Shown here: positions 10,560-23,400 of the stretch, in pieces | Layout: the number at the start of each line of letters is the position of its first letter | Position numbering within the stretch: position 1 is the stretch's first letter | Source: Spirometra erinaceieuropaei | Lineage: Eukaryota; Platyhelminthes; Cestoda; Diphyllobothriidea; Diphyllobothriidae | Length of the DNA: 64,000 nt | NCBI GenBank assembly: GCA_902702965.1 | Contig: CACRXP010000033.1 | Location: forward strand, 961,901 to 1,025,900 | Reading direction: 5' to 3' | The notes under the pieces: generated by a model | Database searches by the model: none | Told to the model about the DNA's origin: nothing | Seen by the model: only the letters and a program-made list of their open reading frames with translations | Made by a program: the position numbers and the translations under genes

Positions 10560-13490
10560 TCCCTCGATCCAGTGAGCACTTCCTTTTCCTAAGTTTAGAG
10601 GAGGCAATTTGTGCATGAAAGTAGCCGCCCAGACTGCACAGGTGGGGCAGGATTGGGGGCGGGGCACTGGCTGTTTTCAAATGATTTCGGAGAAAGGGCC
10701 AGTGGAGACGCCCCCGTGAGGACGACTAAATTTGATACCTGGTGAAAAAAACTACCGAAGTCTAGGGCATAGGAATGTGTGCATGCTTTAGGAGAACGCA
10801 TAACCGAAAAGCGACCTTGCGCAGTGAAAGTAATCGCAGAGGGTGAGAGTGTGGTTCAGTAACGGACGAAAGTCCCACAGCCACAAATCACCTTACAAAG
10901 TAGCTTCCGGGCTAAGTTTTTGGCGAAAAGGAACTGGAGGTCGAAGTGAGGCTCGATGTAATTTTTTGTGGATGGACTCCAGAGTGGTTGGTTATATTCT
11001 GACTTTAACCGGCCACCGCTGGCTGTGTCGCCAGACGCAAGGCCAAATCGTACTCTTTGCTATTCGTCGAATACCAGCCTCCCCCACCTTTCCCACTGTG
11101 ATTGACGCTTCAGTACGTATGCCACTTCGTTTATCGTGGGGTGAACAGTACATCCCGTCCATCTATAGAGTAGGAAGAACGACCCGCCTAAAGTAATAAA
11201 ACTGCTCCCGCAGCAGCAAATATTAGATCTTCAGCTTGGCGTCGTTTAATCTTCAAATGTTCACTGAGGTCTCATCGGTTATTCATTTTCCTTTCCTGTT
11301 CGAGGTTTGTTTATGTCTATGAGGCTCCCTATGAGCAAACTTAGGAGCCTTTTCCAGTCGTCTTGGTATGCCATGGCAAATTTATACAAAACTTTTCCTT
11401 TTCTCGGCATTTCTCCATTTTAATGATTGGTCGTTCATGAACAGAGCTGTTATTGGCAAGTATCTAAGCCAAGCCGAAAGTTTCACCTCGTTCTCTTTAG
11501 TTATCCGCGAAGAGCATTGATATCGCTAACACCCGGAGAACTGGTGCCAGTTTTCCTTAACCGAAAGGCCGGACAACAATAAGCCGATCCAAGTGTCCCT
11601 CTGTTTTTAGTGATTGGCAAATCCTCTTGACTTTTCACGGGGTGCGTTCGAACTTTTCGATCTAGCACGTGTCGCCATACAGAAACTACTTCCTAACCCG
11701 TAAATCAGGGTATTTTAATAAGTGTTTTAACAGATTTTGTAGCCCACGGCTCACTTAGTTGGGTGCATTATTCTCAAGGCACACAAATTAGAATCACGAA
11801 CTCAACAAATATTTCAATGTAAGTATTGTTCATTTACACCCCCTTAGGCTGGGAAAGTATATGAACAAAATGGACGTAGGTAAATTTCCAGTTGGACATT
11901 GTGATTGGTGAGCTTTTACGGGAAGCGAACTACCGCAAAACGGGGCTAGAGGGTCGACAGGCAGACACGCGTTGTCCACCTGTCATTTGCATATGTTTTC
12001 ATCTTTGAAAATGATTTCAGTCAAGATTGAAGGTGCAACTTTTAAAGTATACGGAGATCAAAACGACAACTTAGACCTACTAGCTCTCTTGCTGAAGTAT
12101 AGATATTGCCTCTTAATCAGACCCGAAATTCTGATAAATTGCCCGATAAACGACGTTTTGTAGGTCATCCATTCCTTCGGATAGTGAGTTTCTTGTCGAC
12201 CATTGCCTGACGTGTGTTGTCGTTATTCACAAACGGACCAACCACCCAAACCCTTTTTGTCTCAAATCAAATAAAATATTTGGTGCGCGATGAAGCAAGA
12301 CCTTCCAAGGTCTTCCGATATTTCACTTTTTATGCTCTTATGCGAGAACATCGCAACCCAAGATACAATCAGGCTCAAACTGTTTGTAATTCCGAGTTTT
12401 CCGATGACAGTGATTATTTCCGATTTCACACTTAGCAAAATCACGTGTGTCATATGTAATTATTCAACTTTGACCGCTCAGAAAACCCATTTTCTGTCAA
12501 AAATATGTGAAAGTTGTCAGCACCAAAGTACAGTAGGCTGCTATTTCGAAGATAAGGCGTGCCAGTTCTCTCCTTTTTCAAAAGTCGTCGGATTTATGGA
12601 TTTGTTCTGTGGTACACCTGGGATCTCTCGTGGCACAAAGTATGCGATGACAAACTGCCCTATCATATGTAAGTTGTTAATGGAAACCGCCGTCCCTATA
12701 GTTCTCAGAGGCAATGTATTCATAAGACGACAAGTTTATAATACCGCTGTTGAGTGACATTTGAAGTTTGGTCTCAAAATCCAACAGCCACGCCATTTTT
12801 GCCTGAAATCGACCTACAACAGCAAATAAACTAAAATATTTGTGGTCTGTCCACGAAGTAGGGCGACGAACTTACAGTCCACTGAAACACCAGAAGGCGG
12901 CTTTTGTGGATACCGGGCTTTTACGGGAACGGGTATTTTTAGGGCGCCATTTAAACAAGCAGGATACGATATGTGATGATGTATTTCGATTTCGTTGGAG
13001 TGTATTGCAGACTTGTAAAAATACTGGGTTTGCGAGGGAGAAATGCGTGAATCACAGTAAATCAAAGGTCACTGTTAAGTCAGTTGACAGAGGAACGTTC
13101 AAATGAATGAAGTGGAAGGAACGTGTACACGGAAAAGGTGTCTCAAACGGGGAGGCGCAGTGCCCCGTCCGGTCTTCTTTGATTGGTGAATATTGGTAGT
13201 AGAAAGCTAAAAAAACAAAGACAATAGTTTTTTTAGAAGGGAAACCCCTCGAAAGGCTTTTACACTTGCAGGTAGAAACAACTAATTGTATTACTACCAC
13301 TTTCAAGCGTTGAATATGCGGAAATATGTGCTGTTGGATTTGTCAAGGGCAGAGCCGACGACCACTGTCTTGGGATAACAGTAGTGATTCGCACTCTACT
13401 CACTTCACGAGCGCTTGGCGTGGCGCTTATCAGTCCTGTTTAGCTCGGCCTAAGCCAGGAGCTATTCCCAGTTCTTTATGTTACCCTGTG
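10560..13490. other. No recognisable gene or element
   Basis: The longest open frame here (12290-12757, plus) has no recognisable motif, and both strands carry comparable open frames by chance in this AT-rich stretch. Confidence 0.45.
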
Positions 13491-14450
13491 TGTGCAATCC
13501 CCAACGACTTTAGCTGCTACAAAACTTGCGCCTACCCATCTGACTGCCGCAAAGATCGAGTTCGAGCACATGCTTCAGATGGATATCATCCGTCAAACTG
13601 ATGGCCCCTGGGCCTCGCCCCTCCACATGGTTCCCACAGCCACCACTGGTGACTGGCGCCCTTGCGGTGAATACAGGATCTTAAACAATGTCATCATCCC
13701 GTACCACTACTATATTCCGCATCTTCAGGATTTTTCTGGGAAGTCGATCTTTTCGAAGATCGACCTGTTCGGGCCTTCCATCAAGTTCCCATCGCCCCCC
13801 CAAGACGTTTCGAAGATGGCCGTCACCACTCCCTTTCCTCTCTTTGGGTTCCTACGTATCCGTTTGGATTCCGTAATGCCTCCCAGACATTCCAGGGGCT
13901 CGTAGACACGGTTCTTCGTGGATTACCCCTTGCCTACGCCTACACTAACGACTTCTTGGTAGACAGCTTCGCTGCCGAAGAACACATGAAGCATCTTGCC
14001 ACAGTGTTTAACCACCCTCAGTAATTTTACGTCGTGCTCAACCCATCCAAGTGCGTCTTCGATGTGGCTTCCCTCGAGTTTATCGGACATCTGGTTGACC
14101 CTAGCGCTATCCACTCTCTTCCTTTAAAAGTCGCGGCCATCAGCAAATTCCTGCCACCCACTCCCATGCGCAACTGGTGGGTTTTCTTGGCACGGCGAAT
14201 TTCTACCTCTGGTTCCTCCCGAACCGTGCCGACATCATTCTGCCACTCACGGACCGCCTCTCGAGTCCTCAAGGATCGTTCAAATTGTCCACAGACGCCC
14301 TCCCTGCCTTTGAGAAGGTGAACGCTGACCTTATCAACACCAGTCTGCTGACGAATTCTGCTTCCGTTGCACCCATCTCTGTCACGGCCGATGCCTCCAA
14401 CGTTGAAGTCATCGCGATCCCCCATCGGCACTTTGAAGGTTAGACCAAAT
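13490..14450 (+). pseudogene. gypsy reverse transcriptase and start of RNase H
   Basis: The first frame runs to about 13905 (motifs MVPTATTGDWRPCGEYRILN and SKIDL); a shifted frame carries PLAYAYTNDFLVDS near 13930. The next piece, near 14040-14110, has NPSKCVFDVASLEFIGHLVD. VTADASN near 14390 marks the start of RNase H. At least two frameshifts, an in-frame stop and the lost catalytic Asp show that it is dead. Confidence 0.82.
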
Positions 14451-14803
14451 CCTAAGCTTTCTCCAGGGAGTTATCACCTTTCGAATAGCGTTACAGCACA
14501 TTCGGGCTAGAGCTTCCTGTCGCCTACCCCGCCGTGAAACACTTCCGGCCTCTTGCTTTTGCTTTCAAGTCGAATTCTGGCCAACTCGACCCCTGGGAGA
14601 TCCACCAACTGGGCTCTGTCTCCCAATTCACCTCAAATATCCTCCATATCGACGGGTCGCAGAGTTAGGTGGCTGATACACAGTCCCTACCCTCCATCGC
14701 ACATCTCTAACTCTCTCTCGGGATCCACGTCGCTGAAATGGCTGCCTGGTGCCGTGTGGGTTCTCCCTGTGACAACGACGTTTCCGGACTCCAACTCCAG
14801 GAC

Positions 14804-15254
14804 TTACTTACTTGTACTTGATACGGCTGCGATCATGCCTGATCTAGCCGGCCTCGACGTCCCGAAGTGTACCTCTCCACGCGTGACGATCCGCGGCAGC
14901 AGATCTGGACAGTTCAACCCATTGTCTTCGCCAACGACGTAGACCGAATACCGAAGGCCCAAGAACCACCTCCATGTCTTGACGAACTGTGTTCGACGCC
15001 TCCAATGGGGTAGCGCTGCCGTATCAAGGGCAGTAACACTGAGCTCCTGAGGTGGACGACGAAGAACATGCCCGAACCACCTCAGTCGTCTTTCTTGGAT
15101 GGCCTGAGTTATCCTTGCGATGTTCTCGCAGCGAACGCGGACTGTCTCATTTGAGACGAAGTCGGTGAATTTCACTCGAAGGATGGTCCTCAAGCAGTGG
15201 TGGTCAAATGCCTCCAGTTTTCGCTCGTCCTCAACGCGCAAAGCCCAACATTCA
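14804..15254 (-). mobile_element. Nested 5'-truncated LINE with 12-bp target-site duplication
   Basis: CAACTCCAGGAC occurs on both sides, at 14792-14803 and 15255-15266, and the gypsy reading resumes after the second copy. The insert, read on the minus strand, encodes the LINE C-terminal region (EAFDHHCLRTILRVKFTDFV and then RRLRWFGHVLRRP). It ends in a short AAGT repeat tail directly against the duplication. These are the marks of target-primed reverse transcription. Confidence 0.85.
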
Positions 15255-15269
15255 CAACTCCAGGACCTC

Positions 15270-16330
15270 CCCCTGACTACTGGTGACGGCACCATTCTCT
15301 GTCACATCCCACGGTCTCACACCCTCCCTTCGCCGCACAGTCTTCTTCCTTCACAACGCCTCCCACCCTGGGAATCGAGATACCGACAGGCCGGTTTCCC
15401 ACCGCCTCCTCTGGCCTGGGATGCACGAGGACCTGAAAGCTTAGACACTAGCATGTCTTGGCTGTCAGCCGAGCAAGGTGCAGGACTCCCATCGGCACCT
15501 TCCCCAAACTCGATGTACCGTTCAACCATGTACATTTGGATATTGCAGGCCCCCTGGCTCGGCACAACGGCTGTTATTATCTCCTCATCCGTCGAGACCG
15601 ATTCACCCGGCAGCCAGAAGCTATCTCGCTGTCCGACATCAGGTGGTCGAGGTCTTCCTCACTCGTTGGGCTGCCATCTTCGGTACCTCCTCCACCATAA
15701 CAACTGACCGCGATGTCTCGTTGGAGTGTCACCTCTTCCAGTCTCCTCTCCTTTTTAGGTTGTACTCGCATCCGCACAAAAGCCCACCACTCGGCTGCCG
15801 ATGGGATGGTCTGGCGACTTCACGGCCAGCTGAAGACCTCTTTACACGCTGTCGACGGCCCAGAGAACTAGACGGTTCTGGAGAACTCTGGTCCTGTTGG
15901 ACATTCACTCCATCCTCGAGTCGAACCGTGACTGTTCCCGCGATGAGCTGGTGTTCGACACCACCGTCCGACCTCTCCGTTAGATATCTCCGTAAACCCA
16001 CGCGGAGCAGCTGGGGATACGACCGGCCCCCCGCACCCTCTCTGGCAATTTATGCGGACACTCCTCATTTCCGCCAAGCCCATCAGTCTGCGAGTCATAC
16101 CTCGATAAAGACTTGACGACATGCGCTCGCGTCTACCTCCTATGTGATGGGGTCTGTAAGCCACTGAAACTACCCTACGACGGTCCTTCCGGGTTGTCTC
16201 TCGAGGGATTAAGGCGTTTCGCATTCAATGCGGAACTCGCGAGGTTGTGGACGTGGACCGTCCCAGACACTCCTCCGGATGAGCCCTGTGGTCCCTTATC
16301 CCTGTTTCCCCGCCCACACCCCGCCTAATT
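15270..16330 (+). pseudogene. gypsy integrase remnant
   Basis: The zinc-binding region is near 15350-15500, with WPGMHEDLKA-like residues. The catalytic core follows (FNHVHLDIAGPLARHNGCYY near 15520-15580, then DRFTRQPEAISLSDI). The C-terminal motif KPLKLPYDGPSG is near 16155-16190. Frames change several times, so no intact protein exists. Confidence 0.78.
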
Positions 16331-16542
16331 CCTACTGCCACCAACTGCGACTACGTCCTCATCAAACTCTAACACTGCAGTCGCAGGACACACGGACTGT
16401 TCTACTGTCACCCCTGTATATATCACCCGCGTTGAACGCCATGCTTACTTACCTGGACGTTTGGTTACTCATGTTCTTCAGACAAACAATTCCTTCGACG
16501 TCGCTGCACGCTCCCTACGGTCTGGGCCGTAGGGGAAGGGGG

Positions 16543-16800
16543 TGCTGGGGCAGTAGGCTCCCGTGATCGCCACGCCTTTTTGTCCGTCTCATTCTCCCTG
16601 TCATTTGGCTGCTGGGACCGCCCTGGACTTGGCACTAGCCCCGCGAGAGCTCGAAGCCAATTAAACCGCGTCATCCGCTGTGGTTGCAGGCGAAAAAGAT
16701 ATGCGCCGAGGGCTATGAATCTCAACGACGGACACGGACACGCACAGGCCTGAAGAGGCGGCTGTCTGCGACTGCTTGCTGAGCTGCCTGTACGTTTTTC
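16543..16800 (+). repeat. Probable 3' LTR of the gypsy element (right end approximate)
   Basis: It begins TGCTGGGGCAGTAGG directly after the polypurine tract. Its right end is uncertain because I see no second LTR to compare with. The 5' LTR would be expected left of 13490 but is not evident. Confidence 0.4.
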
Positions 16801-17272
16801 CGCTTTAGTAAAACTTGTTCAATAACTCCGTCTTCCCTGACTCGTGATTTGAGAACCTCCGCGTTTGTCGACCATCGCACCTTCCACAAGAGCACCAAAA
16901 CGGGCGCTATTTGGAGGGCGTATTAACAATACAACAGCCTAGACTGCGGACCTCTGTAGGCAGGTGGAAAATCAATAAGCCTGGTGAGCCCAACGGAACT
17001 GGAATTCAACAATCCATACTCCCCACTTTTATGACAGATTTGTAAAAAGGCCAGATGGTTTTGTGGAAGTCGTTAACTTATGCCTTTCTTGGAAAAATGC
17101 CGAATTAAATGTTAAAGAGGCCGGCTGAGGAAATGCTTACCAAGACTGTGGAAGTATTATTGTGCAAGGCGAATCCATGCGACAGCAGACTAACCGGATT
17201 GGGTTTGAATATGTACAAGAGAGAGCGCGGGCGCGCGATAGAGAAGGAGTTGGAAGAGGAGCCACACGTGCC

Positions 17273-17455
17273 TCACAAGGCTGCGTTCTCAGTGGGTGTG
17301 ACAACGATATCCTCCATGCCAGAGCTGCTGATGGCGTCGCGCCCACTGCAGGCGCTGTTGATTTGTCGCCTAATTTGTTGCATATCAGTCGAGATATCCC
17401 GGTATGCAGTCTGCCAGCGTTCCCATTCAGCATCTATCCGGCGTTTCGTGAGTCC
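17273..17455 (-). CDS. Coiled-coil gene, exon 20 (C-terminus and stop)
   Basis: The acceptor GCTTGAATCAG follows a long T-rich tract and phase is 0 in. It encodes 60 residues (about 1053-1112): an amphipathic helix RIDAEWERWQTAYRDISTDM and QQIRRQI, then a small acidic tail ending TPTENAAL before TGA. The helix-like character and matching phase make it a good terminal exon. I did not find a convincing AATAAA just downstream. Confidence 0.72.
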   Translation of the reverse strand, partial: GLTKRRIDAEWERWQTAYRDISTDMQQIRRQINSACSGRDAISSSGMEDIVVTPTENAAL

Positions 17456-20400
17456 CTGATTCAAGCAGTACAAAAAAACAAGAAAACAGAAGTAAGTGGT
17501 TGACTCTGTGCAGGAATGGGATTATGCCCCTTGTTCAGACCAACAACTGGATCGAGGTACACTGTTAAAGACAGTCATAACAGAATGGCCAATTTATCTT
17601 GAATGTTACCGTCATCTAGTTGCACTCCAGTCCTGAGCCCAAAACCCAGTCAGTAGATATCAGCCGTCTAACTATAAGTAATTACACCAGCAACTGCGTT
17701 AGACGATCTACGGCAGCGGATTGAGTTGGGGTTAGAGGGCATCGCTAAAATGAGTAATCTCCGTACTTCAAAGAAGGCACATTTTGGAAACTAAGCCTTC
17801 GTTCTTCACTGCTTCACCGTGCAAAAGAGGTCGAAGGGTAAAGATGGTCCTTGATGAGAACTAGGGCATTAATGTCCTATCTGAAAACGACGATATGCAA
17901 ACCTGAAAAGATTAGAGGATGTGGGAGTTCACCGAGTTGGCCTTCTTTGAGGAAACGGGCATCCCGCTATTGCTTAGGTGCTCTGGTTTAGGGCCATCTA
18001 TGGGGTTCGCATAGTGGTGAGCCAGCATTAATCGAGGACAGATGCGACTATTACCGCATTAATTCCCATCATCAGTCGGTCATACTCTAACACCACTCCG
18101 TGAAGAATGTGAATTTTGACATGGTTTCGGTCGATCACTGAGCACAAGGCTTTGCCAATTGTACCAGGAGCTCGTGTCGACAATCGCATTCGAGATTAGC
18201 CGTCACGTGGAAGTGACGCTCAGAATTCTTGTCTGAACGGCACTTTTACGTTCAGTACTTCCTCGGGCTTTAGGACCAGCAGATTCTGGTTTATTTTCAG
18301 GTCTGCGGTAAAATTTGCCTGACAGACGATGTCAAATGAACCGAAATCGGTTCTTCCACGATCTTCGCCTTCCCGCAAGTCCTTACTACAAATGTTCTGG
18401 AGCGCCAGGGCCGCTAACGCTCACCACCACTCTTTCACTGCCAAGTTCACTTTCCTTGTCTAGTTTAAAGTAGGACCCGAGGTCTGAAGCAACTGGTAAG
18501 GCCTCAAGTCCCAAGGGTGAATTAAAATTCGAGTAATTGTCCCAACCGAGACAGCCGGTAATGTCAGTTTGTGTTCGCCATTCTTCGGGCTGCCAATAGA
18601 AAAGTTAAAGTATGAAAAGGCTATGTTAAGAAGGAAAATCCGTGTGAACCTGCAGACTGGTGAGGCGCCTCTCGCTTGGCGTGGACGACCGCGTCGCCGT
18701 CTGTCCCGGCGAAGAACCAATTCCAGAGGACGGTGAAAAGGTGGATGTACCGTCAGCCTTGCCAGTAGTGGGTGCGAGTCTCGAGGTCATCGTAGTGATA
18801 GTGGTGGTGCTCACTGCGGCAGGCAGAGGAGAAGTGCCGACCTTCTGTTTATCTGTTGCCGGAACCTCGGCTGTAACTAACGTCTCCTTCTCCAAAGATG
18901 GTTTCTTGTTGGCGACCTCCGTGCCAGGTGGCATCAAAACTGGCAGGCACTAAACATGTGTAGAAAGGGTAACACAGGTTGAAGTAACGTTCACCGAATA
19001 ATCCCATTTTGTCATGGATCTTTAGTCTAGATCTAACACGGGCAGATGCATGGCGACGAGCAGCAGTAATCAGTAAGTGCTACCGACGATGGTCAAGAAG
19101 CCTGGGATGGCCAGTTCTGGCCTATTAGTCACCACCAGCCAATCGGAGTATAGCCATCCCAGTCTCCCTCGTCTTCGGTGATGAGAGCTCGTATGTTATT
19201 GCCAACGATCAGGTGTTAAAGGACTGGAGCCTCTGCCTTCCAAGCGTCTTACCCTAATCTCCAGGCTAAACTTTATCAGCCCACAACGACTTATGTCTAA
19301 GTTTCAGGGTAAAGACACAAGGCACTCACCAGGAGGGAGTTGCTGTCCTTTGTAAAAAGCCCACTGAGGGGGCTACGACTGCGTCTGGCCATCATCGCTT
19401 CCACCACGCTGAAGTGCTCCAGTGCGTTCTCGGCCGCCTTTGCCCCACAGTTTTTCAGCTCGGCTCGGACGGCCGCAAGAGCAGATTGCAACCGCTGCTC
19501 ACGATCAGCCATCTCTTCAGTTGCAGCTACCTAAAAGGGGAAGGGGAACGAATGGTGCGGTCTGATTACAAAATCCCAAGGGCCACACTTCCTGACGATG
19601 CGAGCTAAGAAGTCTCAGTGGGCAGGTAGCACATGTGCACGCTAAATTCAGAAACCCTGGGGAGTACGAATGCCAGTCACTCATTGGAAAAAAAATCCGG
19701 CAACTGTCGCATCTGCCATCCTATCTGTAAATCACCTACTCCTTGTTATCTACTAGTTTTGTACTGTAGCAACCTTCTTTTCAGCTGCACACAGAGCAAG
19801 ACAGGGCGGTAGTGCAATGGAGGAGGGGATTTGGGGTAAAAACTCACAAATAAAAATTTCACCTGTGAAAATTTACTTTGTGCAGACACGGACGCTTTCG
19901 GCTACGTGTGAGCAGTTTCACCGCTGTTTTCGCCTTTTAATGTGCTAAAGGTGTTCCTTGGAGTACTGCTGTGGTGTGTGCACTGGGGTTTGACCAGGTC
20001 ATTTCGGACCCCGAATGTATTCAAAACATGGAGACGGATGTGGAATGCTTGGACGCTGATGGTGGGATTTGTCTGCATTTCGCCACGTTGTGTATATGGG
20101 CGAATAGCAAGGTACTCAATTGGGCCAATACAGGTCTCGAAATCACATTGGTAATGGGTCAGCCGATAGTATATTAATTCTTCATTACCGCACTGCATTC
20201 GGGTCATGTCTTCTTAGTTTTCTGTACGAGTTTTGATTCTAGGGTTAAAGACCAAATTTCCCTAGCAGACGTAACTTCCGATCTTAAGCGATATTTTCCC
20301 TGAACCCCCGGACGATTCCAAATCGTGTGGGCAAATCTTTTTTATTACGCTCGAAATGCTGCATTTGAAGTCGAAATATGTCTAAGCAAAACAGAAGTGC

Positions 20401-23400
20401 TTGAAATGTCAGTCGAATCAATCCCGTTGAAGACCGTATTTAGGTTCGAGTATGCCAAAGAATGGTAAGTTCGGTCAGTTTTCTAGGCATTCCCATCTTT
20501 CTCGACGAGCTGTTGTTTAAGTCTTGCTCTGTCCAAAGTAACGATGTTCAGCTCCTTTAGCACCTCCTCTTGTAACTGTCAATTTGGCATTTCCACAGCC
20601 AGTTTTGCACTTTCCTTGTAAGAAACACTAGACGCTAGTCTGTCTAGCATACGACACCTTACACCACCTTTGACATCAATACATTCCAACGATCTCTTCA
20701 AAAAAAAACAGGTAGTCCATGAGTTGTCATTAACGCGAGCATGTGTACATAATTATCGACTTGCGATTTGGTGGGTGTATGACGGTCTTTAACAGGCCAT
20801 TGCTCCCTACGTCCGAGGACCCCGTGACAACCAAGTATGCGCTGTTCGGAGTGGCATGGTTTCTACCTACTGGGTCCCTAAAGCTCCGATTGCAACAAGT
20901 GCGTTAGCCTTTAGCACAGACACAAGTGGAATTTCTCGTCAAACATGTCCTTCAAGTCGTCGGGACTTGTCAAGATACACGCTTAGACGCTGTCGAGGGT
21001 GACAAATTTCCTCCTGAGGAGTGGGAGTTCCGCTGTAGAGAGTTAGCCGTTGATTCCCTTCAGACAGTCAGATCATTTCCTGACAGTGTTCTTCCGACGA
21101 TCAGTGAAAATCGGATGTCTTGTCGCCCATCCCTTTCCCCTTTAGCGTATCCTGCTCCACTTCCGCTGCAGTATCCTAACTCAAAGAAACGGGTATCACT
21201 GAAGGTCACCGTGTGTCCGGCGAGTTTGTGGGTTAGGAGAATTGCCCACCTCTCATGCCGGTTGGTAGTTGGGTTATCTAAAAGAAACGTGACATTCCAG
21301 GCAACCATGATGAGCGAAGCCACTCTGGCAAGGCGGGGTGGACGTTCATCACTCGCAGTTATTGTCCTTCGATCGCAGAGGAGCACCCGGCAGCCACGTC
21401 CCGCTGATCGGAGGGGTTAAGCAAACGATATGAAAATATTCCATGTTCTCTTCCCGTAAGGAAGTTAGTACTGTTTCGGTATAACATGTTGCCTAGACAC
21501 CCCGGAAGCTACCAAATTCCCTGTGAGAAAACGATCCGAATTAGTTTTTTCTGCCCGCGAAAAGACAGGTGACACATTGCCGTAAGACACCGAAGCGGGT
21601 GTTCGGGTGGGTGGGATGAATGGGATGAAAATAGCTTGTGTGCGAAATACTTAATTGTTAAATAGGCTAGACACGCGCACACAATACATACAGGAAAGGA
21701 GGCCTCTCCGTTCTCTAGCATAGCAGTGTTCTCATTGGTGCTTTTGTAGAGATCGACACACCAGAAGAAAGTGACAGAGCGCATGCAAAAGAAGCGAAAA
21801 AGTGGAAAGAAACGAGCTGACACGAAGTTTACCGTAAAAACTTCATCCATGAGCGTCCCGTAGGTAGAAATCTTGAAGTAGGCAGGGAGCAGGGTAAGTT
21901 AAATAACGGTTGTTGGATTGTGGAACAAAAGGATCCTTAAAAATGCGTGTACTAGTTGCCATTTTATTATCTACAGTGTCAGTCGCTGATAATTCTTGTA
22001 TGGAAGGGTTTTAACCTCTAAAAGGGGACTCCAGCTGCCTCCGTTAAAGCAGTCTTTTCCGAATGCATAAGGCGCGAATGCGGTAGGACAGCTATTGGTG
22101 AAGTTAGCGGTCTGTCCAAACCTCTGCGAAGGTTCCCTCTGCCCAATCATCAACACTTTTACCCGCTAGGAGACCGTGATTAACAGGAGACGTTCTGCTT
22201 AGGGGAGGGGAAGAAAGTGGTCACATCTAGGAAGATAGTGACTTCGTAGACATTAGAATGGCTATTTATGACTTATTCGCCAGCATCAGCCAGTGACACC
22301 TCAAGCCAAGGTTGTGGGCAGCTAAAGGTGAAAAACAACTAATGGAGGACTAGCTAACCTTGTACGGATTGATTCTGCCTTCGCAAGAATTCGCTCGCGG
22401 AACCAAATTATAAACCCCTCCTCCATGTTTTTGCATGTCCAGACACCTCTTAACTCTCTCCGCCACCACTCTTATTCATTGGTTGTTTTTTCACGTTTCG
22501 CTGCCCCACCATAGTGTAGATAATTGTGCATGTCAAGTCATAGGTCATCGAAAATATGCGCTTGCCGGCTTTGGTTTCATCAAAGACAGCAAAAGCATAT
22601 CGTCCTGAATACAACCCCGTAAGGCCCGAACGGTTGCTCTGTATGGTAGTTGTCACGTCGTTTCGGCGTTTCGGTGTTTCTGGAGCGTCACCGTCATCAT
22701 TATCAACTTTTACACAGGCTGTGTGAAACCAGATCCCGAGATGACAGGCCACAAGCACTCTAATCGTTTCACCTCACTTGATCGACCTAGTGGTCACCCA
22801 TCTCCTAAGCCCTTCCCTTTTGACAACCTCCTCCCACCTCTGCTGACGAAACGTCTGCGCACTCGCCGCACCACAATTTCCAGACTCAGAGACCTCCAGT
22901 CTCTAAGATCAAGCAAACGACGGCATCTAGTGAGAGGAATCACGAACCGACGACCACCACTTCGACCGCACAACCAGGGGAAACCATGCCAACGGTCTGC
23001 TGTTTATGCGCCATGTGAACCTAGTTGCTGAGACTTAAGAAATCGGGAGGACCAAAATAAAAGGTATACATATAAATGGTGGAAAGGGGCGCTGACGGAT
23101 CACGTTACGGACCACATGCGTCGCGTTGTGCATTGAGACTTCATCTCCAGCTTCGCAGCAGCCACTCAGTGACTGGTATTATGGACAGAATGGCATTACC
23201 GACAAATGGTAGAAGGCCGCTCACCGATCGTGTTACGAAACTCACTCGTTATGTTGCATACTGGGGTTCTCTCTCTCTCGAGCCCAGCCAGCAGGCGCAC
23301 AACGGCGCGTACTATGTGCATAATGACATTACGGGCAAAGACAAGGAGACTGGAATGGCAATTTCTGGCTTATTAGCCGTCGTCAGCCAGTCGAACCCAA

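Larger units (their letters stand above)
13490..16800 (+). mobile_element. Decayed Ty3/gypsy LTR retrotransposon with nested LINE
   Basis: The plus strand gives, with frameshifts and stops, the gypsy order reverse transcriptase (about 13500-14300), RNase H (14300-14790) and integrase (15270-16330). The RT shows FEHMLQMDIIRQTDGPWASP and the active site, mutated to YTND where YIDD is usual. The integrase shows FNHVHLDIAGPL. A polypurine tract (GTAGGGGAAGGGGG, ends near 16542) and a probable 3' LTR starting TGCTGGGG follow. The gag and protease part and the 5' LTR are missing or unrecognisable. A LINE sits inside at 14804-15254. Confidence 0.85.

Noticed and set aside
12290..12757. Open frame of 155 codons on the plus strand
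   Set aside because: It has no recognisable domain; amino-acid composition and flanks do not look like a gene, and no fitting splice sites were seen.
19085..19180. SINE-like words near 19090-19170
   Set aside because: Only short matches to the body of the tandem SINE, and no tRNA head.
22850..22875. GACGAAACGTCTG, resembling the hammerhead GAAAC-GTC part
   Set aside because: No CTGATGA box and no helix II at the right distance.
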